Shown piece by piece: positions 9,327 to 22,362 of a stretch of DNA of 64,000 bases; positions within the stretch are counted from its first letter, which is position 1; every line of letters begins with the position of its first letter. Source of the stretch: Paramecium tetraurelia (lineage: Eukaryota > Ciliophora > Oligohymenophorea > Peniculida > Parameciidae); the NCBI RefSeq assembly GCF_000165425.1, contig NW_001799533.1, forward strand, positions 127,127 through 191,126. The letters are read 5' to 3'. Position numbers and translations under genes: made by a program. A model generated the notes under the pieces. It saw only the letters and a program-made list of their open reading frames with translations, was not told the origin of the DNA and ran no database searches.

Positions 9327-12048
9327 ATGGAAAAAAAATAAGGAGCAGTAAAGCAAATAGTATCCTCGAATTGTGTGTTAATATCTGGACCAGTCAATAA
9401 TGAGACAGGAGTGCCAATGACCAAATTCTTGACTTTGTAAGGAATCCAAGCCCCAGAATTCTCATTGACAGATAAGGAGAATCCAAAATAAGAATCCTTT
9501 GGATTTTTGGCAAGGGAGTTCTTGAGAAAGTAAGTGTTAGGATAATAAATTGAATTCACAATCGAACACAAGATCAAAGACTAAAATGATAAAGTCATTG
9601 GAAGAATCTTTAAAAATGGATAAGATATTGGAGAATTGTAATTAAGAGAAGGATTGGCATAATTAAGACAATAAGGAAAGCCAAGTCAGGAATATGAGAA
9701 TGCATAAAATTTGGCTAAATAGAATGGAAAGGGTATATGGTCAAAAAGAGAAGAATTAGTCAAATATAATAAAATTGATTTGAAGGATGTCAAACCTAAA
9801 TAATACACCTAATGTTTTGTTGAAGATGTACAAGGATTGTTTGTATTTTATGCTTACATCCCGGAATTACAAGGCTTAGTGAAATGCTCATATGGAGAAG
9901 TCTTTATGCCAACATCAGTTTCATAAGTGTTGTAAAATAGAGCTAAATGGACAATCTAAGAGTTGATTCTCCAATAAGAGGTCACTTTGACAGTCCAAGG
10001 ACAAGATGAAAAGTTTTAGTCATTGAGAGTAGATATCAAAAAGAAAGATTTAGATGTAAAGAAAGAACTTGTGAGTTTGGGATACTTTAGATTATCACCA
10101 AATGCATTTTAATTAATCAATGATCAAAAGAGGTATATATATTTAATCAAATTTAATAGATACAACGAATTGAAAGAGACTTAAAGTCAAGCTGAAATCA
10201 AATTAATTGGAATATGGAAAGATGCCATGAAATAATAACAATAATAATAAGCAGTTGTCTTATAAGGTGGCAAATAGACATATTAAGCCAAAATTATTGA
10301 AGTCCATTCAGGAGATCAATTGACTGTCATGAATGTCAACAATAGATAATAATCAAGAGTGTTATTGGCATCAGTCAAGGCTCCAAAATATTCATTAAAG
10401 GAGACTTAACCATTTGGATATGAAGCTAAAGAATTTGTTAGAAAACATGCTATTGGTAAAACAGTTAAAGTGGAAGTTGAATACGAGAAGAAAATTAAAC
10501 CAAAGGATATTGAAGGATTAGCTGATGAAGATGATAAGAAAAAGTTATAATAAGAATTAAATATGATCTTCGTTAACATCATATTAACAGAAGATGGCGA
10601 TTAAAATTTAGCAGCTTTAGTAGTTGGAGCAGGATATGCAACTGTTCAACCTCCAAGAGGAGATGATGGAGTTTCTAGATATATTGATGAATTAACAGGT
10701 GCTTAAGAATCTGCAAATAAAGCTAAAAAGGGAATCCATGGTAAACCAGTTTAATTGCCTAAGACCACTGATTTATCTGTTAATCCTAATTTATAAAGAT
10801 CTAGAGATGCCTTTGATTCTTTAAGAACATTAAGAAAACTATCTGGAGTTGTTGAATTAGTGTTGAATGGATCAAGATTAAAATTGAAATTTCATGAATA
10901 AAACTTTACATCTATTGTTGTACTTGCTGGAGTCAAATGTTTACCAAACGAGTAAAATCTACCAGAATTTTAAAAATTCTCAAATATTGCTTTGTAATAT
11001 GTCAAAGAAAATGCTCTTCAAAGAGATGTTGATATCGAATTGACATCTATAGATAAAAAGGGTATCTTCCCATGGACACGTTTTCATTGGCAAATAAAGA
11101 ACCAACTTAGGATTAACACTTCTTGAGTTAGGATTAGCAGTTACATTTAACCCAGTGGCTAATAGTCACGCATATCAAGCATTATTTGCTGATGCTGAAT
11201 CAAAGGCTAAATTGAAGAGAGAAGGTTTATGGGATATCAAAGGATTAGATTTAACTATTGTAAAGGGTGATGATGATGTACCTGTTAGATCTGAAATCAA
11301 ACTGTTGAATGGAGAAGTAATTTATAAACTTAACATTTTAGTTGAAAAAATTAATATTGGTTGAAATCGCAGATAGCAATACTCTTTACTTCTAAGACCC
11401 AACAGATAAATTGTTAGGATAAATTGAAAAGAGTCTTGGATCATTTACAGCTATTGAAGCTAATAAATTGGTTCCACCATTCAAAAAGGGTTTGCTTTGT
11501 GTTGCTAAATTCTCTGTTGATGGCAACTGGTATAGAGCTAAAATTACAAGAGAATTAAAGAATAGATACGAAGTCTTATTCGTTGATTATGGAAATGTTG
11601 ATATTGTCTCACAAAATGATATCAGAAAACTTCCTGAGAATTTGGCTGCATTACCTCCTTAAGCTATTAGATGCAATTTAGCCTATATTAATGGACCTAC
11701 GATAAGTCATGAATTAGGCAACAAGGTATTAATATGAGTAATTTTAAAGGTTGGATAATTCATCAGAGATTAAATCTTCGAAAAGGAAGTTGTCGTTTCT
11801 TTTGAGTATTAGGATGATGTTAGCAAAGGAGTTATTGCCTATTTGACCAAAGAGAATCAACCCAATAAATCACTTAACATTCTATTGTTATCATAAGGCT
11901 TTGCTAAGCTTGATAAAGCAGTATATAAATAGTTTTATATGTGTAGGCTCCTCCTTTACCTTAAAAATTAGAGGAATGGCTTAAGACAAGTCAAGAGGCT
12001 GAAAATAATAGCAAGGGATTATGGAATTACGATGAAGAAACTGAGTGA
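9327..12048 (+). CDS. Tudor staphylococcal nuclease (Tudor-SN / SND1-like), with apparent frameshift
   Basis: Repeated SN-like domains (VIGRIFKNGQDIGELQL; GDQLTVMNVNNRQQSRVLL; a third with DVDIELTSIDKKG) are followed by a Tudor domain (GNWYRAKI, VLFVDYGNVDIV). Introns are 10133-10159, 11317-11341, 11726-11749 and 11921-11946. The spliced length leaves one extra base. At 11069-11071 (three Cs) the frame moves from ...DKKGIF to GHVFIGKQ, exactly where SN domains have DKxGxFxG. I therefore call a one-base insertion or sequencing error rather than an intron. With it corrected the protein is about 872 aa. Family roles are RNA binding, dsRNA cleavage and RNA silencing or splicing complexes. Confidence 0.9.
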
Positions 12049-12080
12049 TGAATAGTATTTTACAATAATATAATAAATTT

Positions 12081-12961
12081 ATGTAAATAACACCTAAAGC
12101 TATAACAGCACTTTCTAAATTATTGTCTTAGAATTCCTCAAATAATGTAAGAATTTTATGATTTAGTAAGAAATAAAGTTAAAATGATGCAAAGCCTAAA
12201 TCGAATCAGAATAGCAAGAATTGCAGATCGATTAATAATAATGAATTCAAAAATTTCATCTCTAAACCATCTTTATCAAATGAACCCAATTATAGTGTTA
12301 AAAATGAATTGATATCTGTGCTCAACAGTAGCAAAGAGAAATCGGTTAAATCCAATTTAAAACCACATCACAGTCTAAATTATCTTTTATTATCATAATA
12401 ACAACTATCTGCTAGGAATAGTTTTCAAAAAAAGAGACCTCCTTAAATTAATGTTGAGGAAAGCACAGACATTTAAAAACATCCTTAGAGTGCTAAGAAT
12501 GTCAATTAAATGAGTCCATTGCATTATTGTCCTAATTAGAAATCGCAATAATCTCAAAAATCAATCAAATACCCTAAAGGTATGAATGTGTTTAGCTCAT
12601 TAAATGAGATATTAGGGTAATATGTTCAAAAGAGGAGTTATTAAAAATGTAATTTACAATACTTTAATTAGAGGCTGGAACTGGAGAAGGGACAAAATTG
12701 GTTGTATGCAGATCAGCAAGAAATCAAGAATAAAAATAAGAAAAACAAATATATCTATCTGAAAATAAACAATAGCAATCGCATTCATAATATTTTGATT
12801 CATAATAATTGAACAAATTATATTTGTATGCAGCATAAATTTTGAAAGCATACTAAACTAAAGAAATGATTTGGAAACAATAAAAATAAAGCTTGAGAAG
12901 TGAGATTGTATTTCTAAAATAATTACTACAATAATAAGAACAGTAATAAAACGATGAGTGA
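12081..12961 (+). CDS. Ser/Asn/Gln-rich protein with C-terminal coiled coil
   Basis: Three exons (introns 12147-12170 ending AAG, and 12649-12671) give 277 aa. The first two thirds are low-complexity, rich in Ser, Asn, Gln and Lys. The last 90 residues are helical, with YLYAAQILKAYQTKEM and LRSEIVFLKQLLQQQEQQQ suggesting a coiled coil. No known domain is seen. It starts 32 bp after the Tudor-SN stop. The first intron is the less certain of the two. Confidence 0.6.
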
Positions 12962-13143
12962 TATTCATTTTTTGTAATTTCAATCAAATTTATATTAAAT
13001 TTACTTTTTTATAGATTCTTTTGTAAATTCCCTAATGATCTTAATAATAAATTATTTTATTACATTATTTTGATATTATGATCACAATGACGTCAACATA
13101 GTAATGAAAAAGAAGAAAAAAATTTAAAATAACCATTATTTTA

Positions 13144-14458
13144 ATGAAATATATTTTGTTATTGTTGGCTATTGGAGTGTTCCAAGTAAGTGCTGTGAAT
13201 TGGGCATTGCTGGTTTCAGGTTCAAATGCATTCTACAACTATCGACATCAAGCTGATGTATGTCATTCATACAAAACATTAATAAGAAATGGTTATTCTC
13301 CAGAAAATGTGATTGTGTTTGCATATGATGATATAGCATAGAACAGATAAAACATATACAAAGGGGCTATATATAACTAGCCAAATAAAGATGGATTTTC
13401 AGAAAATGTGTATGATGGTTGTGTTATCGATTACACTAAGACTGACGTCAACCCAGCAAATTTCCTCAATGTTTTGAAAGGAAATTACGATCACTTACCT
13501 GATGGTCATAAATTTATCAATTCTACTAGAGAAGACAACATTTTTGTATATTTCTCGGATCATGGATCTCCAGGTTTAATTGCTTTTCCTACTAGTTATC
13601 TCTATGAATAAGAATTAATAGAAACCTTTTAATACATGTATGAGAATGACAGATACAACAAACTAGTATTCTATTTGGAAACTTGTGAATCTGGATCCAT
13701 GTTTGTGAATCTACCAACAAATCATAGAATTTATGCATTATCTGCTGCCAATCCATTTGAATCATCTTGGGGAACATATTGCCCACCAGATGATGTTGTC
13801 AATGGAAAGAGTCTAGGAACTTGTTTAGGGGATGAATTTTCAGTCACTTTCTTAGAAAATGTGGATCTTGGTGATTTTTCATAGTCTCTCTAAGAACATT
13901 TTGAATTTATCAGAGATCACACATTATTATCAAATGTTATGCAATGGGGTGATGTCTCATTTACAAGTGATACAATTAAAGAGTTCTTTTGGGGACGTAG
14001 ATTCTAAGAGAAAAGAAAGATGTGTCCTAAAGATGCCTTTTTTATGAATGAAGAGGTATTAAACAATATTATTTAATATAGAATGTTTCCAGATGGGATT
14101 CAAGAGACAACAAATTGTTATTCTATTAAAATAGATTCAATCAAACAGGTGATTTGGAAGACTTCATTGAATTGGAAAAAGAAATCAAATCCAGAGCATA
14201 CTTTGACACTATCGTAAATATTGCTCATTTATTTAGTTTGGTGAATTGCAATAATCATTGAAATTGACTGGAGATTATCATTTTGCCTTAAACTAGAATT
14301 GCCTAAAGTCAGTAATTGAAATATTTGAAGACAAATGCACCAAATTAACTGATTACGGACTTAAGTATGTTAAATTATTTGGAGAGATGTGTGACAGCAC
14401 AAACTTACTTCAAATTTAATTAAATATGGTAGTATCAACTTTATGTATGACCGAATGA
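13144..14458 (+). CDS. Legumain-type asparaginyl endopeptidase (peptidase C13)
   Basis: Three exons (introns 14056-14081 and 14214-14236) give 421 aa. A signal peptide ([17 protein letters not shown]) is followed by [21 protein letters not shown], the standard mature start. Catalytic His is in FSDHGSPG (about His140) and catalytic Cys in ETCESGSMF (about Cys181). [15 protein letters not shown] and CLGDEFSV are also typical. The enzyme cleaves after Asn in acidic compartments, probably lysosome or food vacuole. The C-terminal prodomain with paired cysteines is present, so the gene appears intact. Confidence 0.95.
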
Positions 14459-14660
14459 TTTATCTAATTTAATAACAAAATATTTCCATTTTTAATTAAG
14501 ATAATTAAGAGTATTGGCTTAGCTAGAAATTAATTATAAGATGATAATACAATTAGTATCGGTATTCCAAATGATTATTAATAGACTCGAAATAAATATG
14601 GAGGAATGATTTTAATTATAAATAATAATAATTCAATCTTAATTAGTATATCAATCTTCA

Positions 14661-17600
14661 ATGTTAAAAAGTTAGGAAATTCAAAATTAGTTAAGTGAAA
14701 ACATCATTAAAGAAGAAATAGATGAAAAGGAATTATTGAAAAGCAGACAATTTTCCACCTACAAAAAGTCTAACTGTTAAGAGCCATCTGGGATTAAGTA
14801 AATTATTGTTTAACTTTGAGGAAATACAAATCACAAATTATTGATTCAGATGAAGAAGACGATAAGAAAGATCCTGATAATAATGATGAAGAAGTAGAAT
14901 TTAAGGTGTGGACCAGTTTAAAGAAGTCTACTATTTTACCCTAACGTGTATAAATTTCATAAAAGAGTGTTGAAAAAGATGTAGATGCCAACAATTTAAA
15001 ACCATTAGATTTCGAGGAGGTTTTAAGATAAAGTTAGATAACCTTCAGTTAACATAGATAGAACTTTACAAATGATGAATCAGATGCTAGGCCTTAATTT
15101 AAAAGTGTGAGAATTACTCAAATAGATTCAGATGATGATGATGAAGAACTAGTCGATAAAGTAGCTTTAAATATTGAAGCCCATCCAGATTTGGATACAG
15201 AAATAACGGCTGATAATAAAGTAATGATGAGCGTCATACAGAGTAAGTTATCTTAATCAATTTAATAACAATTCAAATAGCAATAATCTTTAAATTAATA
15301 ATAGAACATTGACGAACAGGAAGAGATCTTTAAGTCTAAGATTGTTTTCATCAATAAAACACCAGTGATAATAAGAGAAGATGATCTATACATTCGTAAA
15401 GTCAGAAGAATACAAAATTATTTTAGATTTGTCAAGCCTTTTAAAAAACTTAAAAAATAGCATCGCTACAGAGTAAATATAATAAATGAGTTAATATACA
15501 CAGAAAAAAATTATGTAAACGATCTTAACTCTATCAGAGAGCAAATATAAAAGCCTCTCTTCTAATTGATTGATTCTTAATATGACTTGAAAATTATGTT
15601 TAATCTGGATAGTATTTGTGAATTTAACTAAGAATTTTTGAAAGTTCTTTTATCTAAAACTCAGAATTTTAAAGAAAAACCTTATGCCAAGATTATGGAT
15701 GAAATTGTTGTCTTGTTGCCAGGTTTTAGGTTTTATTTCGATTACTGTAAAGAATATTAAGCTACTCGAAAAATACGAGATCACTACTCAAACACAAATT
15801 AGGTTTATCAAAAGTTTTTTAATGATTTGCTAGAGAGACAACCAAATTTCTTCAACAACTTAGATTTGGAAAGCTATCTTATTAAACCTGTTTAGAGGTT
15901 ACCTAAATATATTTTATTATTCAAAGATTTATTAAAGCATACTAATAAAGAACATCCAGATCATACCAATATTGAATAATGTTTGAAGCTCTTCTAATAA
16001 ATCAATGATAAAAATAATCATTAAATCAAAACTTATTTAGAATAATTAAAATTGGTGGAACTTTAAAATTACTTTGGATAGCACATAATACTTGTTGAAC
16101 CTGGCAGAGTATTTTGCTTTGAAGACTTTTGCTCCACTTATACAGATAAACTACATAATAATATAATTTTATATGCATTTAATAATCTGTTGTTGTTTGC
16201 CTAAAATAAGTAAAATGGATAATAGGGGTATTTTTCTCATCTCCACTTAACATATCAATCATATGTGAAAGATAAAGAAAATACAGATTATTTTGAGCAT
16301 TTTTTTGAAGTAGTTAATAAGACTGAATCTATCATCATGATTAATCAAGATAACGAATCGAAAATGGCATTAATGTCGAAGATATAAGAAATAATCCAGT
16401 AACTTAAAGAAAAATAAACCAATATGCTAAATGTAAAAAAACAAGCAAGTTTTATATCTGAACCTAATAATAATACTCAAAAAGACTAAAAGTGTGATTA
16501 TGAAATAAAAGTGATTGTTATTGGAACTGAAATAAGAAACTCAAAATTTAATCCTTATACAGTATATGTAGCCAATATTTTCATTTAAGAATATTAAACA
16601 AAGGTATTTGTAAGATACAGCCAAATAGTTTCCTTATAAACGATTGTCAATAAGTACGATTCAGGTTTAAAAGTGCCAGTGTTGTAAACATTGAATTGGT
16701 TTCTTTCAAATGATGAAAAGGTAATAGATGAGAGAAAACTATTAATTGAAAAATTCATATCCTCAGTGTTGAATTCTTAAAAATGTCAAAACACTATCGA
16801 ATATTAAAAATAGGTTTTGGAACTGCTCAATCTAAACCCAGATTTCTTTTAAATTCCTTTAGAACAGAATCCGAATTCTAACAATAAATTAGGAGATGAT
16901 GACATGAGGAAAATGGTCTTGTAGAGTTAATTTTCTTTTGGCATTAAACCTAACTTACTTTAATCAATGATTATGAAAGGAAAGTCTACAAACATCATGT
17001 AAGCAGCTAAAGCCTCTATCTAGAGATTGAACATTACGGCTATTGAACAAGGTAATTAAATAGTGATTGGATAAGAGGCATCTAAATAACCATACTGTAT
17101 AGAGGTAAGTCTCATGGATGATAGAAAAATAATGGTGGGATTCAAAAAGCAAACCTTAACTTTATTTATTAAAAATGAAGTTGCTAAATTTGTAGGATTA
17201 AAATAGTGGCTTGATTTTAGATTATTCATTGTAGATTAGAATAAAGATCAACGAGTTATTGATGATGATGAAACAATGTCATCTATATTGGATGCTCACA
17301 TAAATGAAAACACAGGTTTGATAAATGCTTTCAAGAAGTTATTAACGGTTTAACAGAAATTCTAATTTGTATTCAGAAAATACTTCTACTTGCAATGGAA
17401 ATAAGAAGAAGCCGATTACAGTTAGGATCAATAACGACTTTTATATCTAATAAATGATATACTTTGGGAAATAAGAAATGAAAATTTTCAATACAATTTC
17501 AATCAATTTTGTTTGATAGTTGCATTATTCTTCTATTCAACTGGCACCTCTCAAGATTAGCTTTCTTAGCTTATGTATAAAATAATCCCTAAGAACAGTT

Positions 17601-18140
17601 TAAAAAAGAAAAAAGATGAAGTTTGGCTGAAAGAAATTGTTTATAATATAAATGCTTTATAATAAGAGCTAAAAAATTTATAAAAAGACAAATTATAATA
17701 AAAGAATCAAAAATGTCTTAACAATTCTATATCTGGATAAGCTTAGTTAATGCTGATGAATTACTTGAAAACTCACTCCCTTTTTGGAATGTAATAATTT
17801 TTGGTTGAATGCAACAAATAAACCATTTAACTTATCTAAAAGAATTTTAATATTAAAATTAGTAGCCATATGTTTATTGGATTAAATTATTCTGGATATC
17901 ATATTTTGAACCCTGAAACAAAGGCAATACTTTATAAGTGTCAATATCAAAAAATGACTGAAATGAAAGCTTGCACAACAGAATTTTCATGTATCATTGA
18001 CTCCACAAAATTATCTTTTAAGACTTAACTTTCTTTTGAAGTAATAATTTATTTAATTTCTTTAGATAAAATCATTGATTCTTGAGTTTAAGTAATTATA
18101 GGAATTTACTAACCAAATTGCTTGTGGTGGTGCACATTGA
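14661..18140 (+). CDS. DH-PH-PX-FERM protein (putative Rho-family GEF)
   Basis: Three exons (introns 14798-14820 and 18041-18065) give 1143 aa. After an acidic N-terminus, a Dbl-homology domain spans about 265-450 (INELIYTEKNYVNDL; YLIKPVQRLPKYILLFKDLL). A PH-like segment follows to about 600. A PX domain lies at about 605-730 (VFVRYSQIVSLQ; WFLSNDEKVIDERKLLIEKF). A FERM/MyTH4-FERM-like module occupies about 800-1125 (TLTLFIKNEVAKFVGLKQW; FVFRKYFYLQW; MFIGLNYSGYHIL). The DH domain should activate a Rho/Rac-type GTPase, with PH and PX recruiting it to phosphoinositides and FERM linking membrane and cytoskeleton. All 3.4 kb stays open in one frame. Confidence 0.82.
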
Positions 18141-18232
18141 TTTTGTTTTTAATTTCCTTAAATAATATTACCTTATATCTATATTATATCTATTTTATTT
18201 TTATTTTAGTCTTATACTTATATTTATATGTG

Positions 18233-18400
18233 ATGCAAGCCTATTTACATTAATTAGGTTATTCTTGTAATATTGTAAGTTCTACAGATTAATAACTCTA
18301 TAGTTCCAATCCATAGAGAGTTGATTTCAAAAGATTGTGTAGTATTGAACAGGATTATTTGCTAATAAACAGCAGATACTAGAGAGATATTCATCTCTGA
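18233..18400 (+). CDS. Possible small protein, 55 aa
   Basis: Between the DH-PH-PX-FERM gene and the convergent kinase lies a 56-codon frame starting MQAYLHQLGYSCNIV and ending at TGA 18398. Its composition is more protein-like than the AT-rich flank, and it has no homology I recognise. It may be a small gene or chance; the surrounding 320 bp shows nothing else. Confidence 0.3.
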
Positions 18401-18461
18401 CTATTTAAGCTAAAAATGAAATCTTCTCTTGAAATTATTAATTATTTTTTATATATAGTAT

Positions 18462-19937
18462 TCATAATAAAGATAATAAGTATTATTATAGTGATTTAAG
18501 TTATTCTTTAATGAATTGCTTGCATTCTAGAAGTGAAAGTTCTTTTCTTTCTTGACATCTCGAAATTAAGTAAAGGATTATTTTGTTCGGCATTTCTTTG
18601 GATATTTTTTAATTTATTTTTAAGGCATCACTTAGCCATTTCGCGTTAACATTCATAGATTCCACATCATTCTTATATTATATATACTCAAGTCTCAAAA
18701 TATTATTATGTTTTTCAACTATGTTCCTCAATTCAGAAATCAACTTCTCCTTCTCTTACAGTAGTTTAAATTGGTTAAGGAGTTTAAGTGCTTCAATAAT
18801 TATTTCATTTTTTGAAAAATAACATTCAATTGAAAATGAAATCAATTCAACATTTGATTATCTCAAATATTATTGAAACTCTAAATGATCAAATATCCCA
18901 TAACATTATAAGCATATTTTACAGCCATTTGTGATAGAATTTTCATCTCCCCCTGTGATTTTATATTTTACAGGTTATGAATGATATGGGCATTCCTCTA
19001 CTTATTATTGATCAACAGAATGCATTTGTATTTAAGAAATTAATGGCTATTCACATGATGTAGTTTGAGAATCTAGAGATATTTTTCTGTTATCCTTTTA
19101 AATAAAACAATGTGGACTTTGCTAATAATACTCATTTAGGGTCTATATAATCCAATTTAAGTCTTTCCTTTATATAGGGTCCTTTTAAATAGAATTTATT
19201 AATATGCTTTTGATTAAACTCTTTTTATTATCAAAATTTGCAGGTTCCGCATATTACTTATCTCTTATAATATAATCGATGGTTCTTATTTTACTGAATA
19301 CTTCTTCTTCAGTAAACCCATTATAAAATGGAGTTTTATGAATTAATTCATCAATAATTAAGCCTAATGCCCAAATATCCACAGATTTGTCATATTCTTG
19401 TTCCTTCAATATTTCTGGAGCAACGTAATAGGCTGTTCCAACTTTAATTGTCGTCATTCTGTCTAGTTTCACGCTACTGAAACCGAAATCCGTTATTTTA
19501 TAGGTTTCAACCCCTAATTCATCAATTTATCTCAAAATATTCTCAGGTTTAACGTCTCTATGCACAATATTTTTGCTATGTAAAAAGTTTAATCCGTTTG
19601 CAATTTAAAGTGCAATGCTTACTATTTATTCTTCAGTAAATTATTTAGTATTCATCATTTCATATAATGTACCACCATTGCAATATTCTTAAACTATAAA
19701 TAGAGCTTCAGGTTAATCAAAAATATCAAACAATTAAACTACATTTTAATGTTTAAATTATGACAATCGATAGAGGATTCTTTTCTCCTATTGAGAAATA
19801 GCAAGATTTCTATTACTAATTTTAACAGCAACTTTTTATTGATTTGATTTTTTAACGCCCAAAAACACTTATGAAAATGCCCCCTATCCAAGCAATTAGT
19901 TTTTAGTTTCATAATATTCTTCATATCGACTTTTCAT
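18462..19937 (-). CDS. Protein kinase with C-terminal extension
   Basis: Intronless, 491 aa. The N-lobe has GQGAFSQVFLG, then VAVK (Lys39) and an alpha-C Glu. The catalytic loop is VHRDVKPEN (Asp128), the Mg loop TDFGFSS (Asp149), and the activation-segment end APE in YYVAPEIL. All key residues are present, so it should be active. The best family impression is ULK/CDPK-like, but there are no EF hands. The last 200 residues have no known domain, with a coiled-coil stretch LLQEKEKLISELRN. The lack of introns is unusual next to its neighbours. Confidence 0.9.
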
Positions 19938-20017
19938 TTCTTATCAATTTAAATTATTTATTTAACTCAGTTATAATAAAATTTAGAATTCATGAATGGT
20001 AGGGAATTCAAATTAAT

Positions 20018-20167
20018 ATGTTTTCTCAAGATTTAGGCTTCACAAAGTAAAGAACTATACTAGGATTCCTTAAAATGAGAACTCAAGAAATTAGTCATAT
20101 ATTGTTGAATATATTAATTCATGGATGTTATTACAAGAAGAGACCAAATTATAAATTGTCTATTTGA
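20018..20167 (+). CDS. Possible small protein, 49 aa
   Basis: Frame ATG 20018 to TGA 20165 reads MFSQDLGFTKQRTILGFLK and then about 30 further residues. It lies upstream of the kinase start on the opposite strand. No domain is seen and it could be chance in AT-rich sequence; the following 280 bp to the cNMP gene shows nothing. Confidence 0.25.
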
Positions 20168-20449
20168 GTATTTATTTCTTAATTCGCAGTCGGTATTTTT
20201 GTTTTAGTAATTCACAACTCATCGCCAAAAATATTAAAGTAATTAATAAAATTGAAAAATTAAATTAAAGTTTCAATTGAAAATCGAAACACCTTAATAT
20301 TAGGTATGAGATTATGAAATAAATCTAAATTGAAGCAACAAACAATTAAGAATATTTTTGAAATCCACTCATTTAAGTTAAAGTTGAAAAGATCGAATAA
20401 TAATTTTATAATGTAAACTATTTTTATTTAAAGATTGAAAGGTTATAAA

Positions 20450-22362
20450 TCAATTGTTATCATCTTCTATTAACAGTAACTTAGGGAATGATTTGGGAGA
20501 TTTTTCGTATTTGTTTCTACAAGATGTAATAAACAACAATTGATGCTATTATTCATTAATATCGCTTTAATCAGTTTATATCCGTTTTTTTATATTACTT
20601 TGAGAATGAAGACTGTTGAAATGGCGAAGTGATAAAGAAATATTTTTATTGAGTGTATTTGGTTTATTTGATGGTTAAATATTTAGCAAATTTTGATATT
20701 TCTTATAAGATTCCCTTCTTGATGATTGATAGAACTATAATATTTTGGATGGAGATAGTGAAGATCCATCAGTTAATTAATATTAATGTTAAAAAGAAAT
20801 TATATTCTCAAAGTTCTCTTCGGTTTAATTAAATTTGGATTAAGATTTAGACAAATTTAATTTAAAGTTTTTAATTTCATTAGAGAGACTCAATTCTTAC
20901 TTACTTTTTTATTGGAGATGTCTATTGTTCATATAAAACAGCTTTTCTTATTCTTTTTATATATTTTATTGCAATTCAGAATTAGGTACAAGGAGATCTT
21001 TTTGTAACTTATCTTTGTATTTTAATTGAAATGCTTTTTAGTTTCTTCTCACACTTTAAGAGAGAGTCAAGAGTTTTTTATTTCCAGATCGTAAGACTTT
21101 CGATTAATCAATGTGTTTTTTTTAAACATCTATAAGTTCATCAAATGGTACTGGAGTCTATTGATTTGATGTTGTATTAACAATTGAATTTTAACAATTT
21201 TAAATACTCTACATCATTTATTAGTATCGTTAGGATATATATTAATTATTTTTTTCTTAAATTTCTTTTAAGAGATTAACAATTTATGGAAAATTCTTCC
21301 TAATTTTTCTAAATTCCTCTGCCTCCATATAATAGGCAGAAGTATTATCAACACATTGGCAATTATACTTTCTTTTAGGTAATTCTTCTATAAGTTCTTC
21401 TTAACCTACAACACCTCCATCTGTTATTTAACTTAGCTAAAATAAAAATAATATGCATACTATAACTTTCTTGAGAACAATGTTAAATAGATTATTAGGA
21501 ATAACTCTATTTTTTAATTGTTTCTGATCATCTAATTTCGTATAGATATCGACTCTTCCACTTACGATAATTAATAGATTTTAAGGTTCATCTCCTGCTT
21601 ACCATAGGATAGATTGCGAAGTAAATTTGATAGGTCTTAAATACTACACAAATTTTTAGATAATAAAAGGCTAGATTCCAGGAAATATTTTGGAGTATAA
21701 ACTCATAGCCTTTTTTTATTCTTAAATGGCCTTATCACAAATTAGCTTATATTAAATTCGATTAATTGATATGCAATGCAAAATATCTGATAGAACTATC
21801 AAACTAGCTGTTCTAGGTTTATCAGAGGTCAGGGCCACATCTCCAAAGCATTATCCGGATATGTATTAAAATACCTATAGTGTATAAGACGATGATATAC
21901 TTTTTGGAATCTAAATATGCCATCTTAATAGTAAATAGGATTATCCCTATTTTCATACAGTGGGTCATCTAAGAAAAGCATCCTCCTATTTTTTTTTAAA
22001 TTTTCTTAAGCCAACTCTTCTTAGATTTATTCTTGTGACTTTGGAATGTAAACCCCAGCTTATCCTTTCAGTATAATGTACATCTTATCACCGAAGTCTC
22101 CATAGTTGAAAATGATTTATCCGTAAGAAAAACACTCATATTTTGCATGCTTTGTTGTTTGCATAACAAAATCTTTAAGTTGGGTTCCCTCAGGACAATT
22201 ATTTTTAAAGAATTATATCTGAAGCAAAGAATCTACTAATTATTCATTTTATTATTTTGGATTGATGAAATATTCAAGTGCTTTTGACAATAAAGCTTCG
22301 ATTTACAACTATTATTTCAGAAGTTGCTCTTACTGATTTGGCTTTTGATTAGATTATTTCAT
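20450..22362 (-). CDS. Tandem cyclic-nucleotide-binding-domain protein
   Basis: Three exons (introns 21875-21900 and 21437-21460) give 620 aa. The first cNMP domain has IIFNYGDFGDKMYIILKG and the phosphate-binding-cassette-like CFGDVALTSDKPRTAS (compare FGELALxxxxPRAAT). The second has ILWQAGDEPQNLLIIVSGR and a weaker cassette around VVGQEELIEELPKRKY. The C-terminal 260 residues are Ser/Asn/Gln-rich with helical stretches. There is no catalytic or channel region, so it resembles a regulatory subunit or cAMP/cGMP effector. The second domain may have lost ligand binding because its cassette lacks the PRxA core. Confidence 0.85.

Noticed and set aside
9239-9598. Minus-strand 119-aa frame with a signal-peptide-like start and an FG-GAP-like look
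   Set aside because: It is antisense to the first SN domain of Tudor-SN; the plus frame from ATG 9327 shows conserved Tudor-SN sequence throughout.
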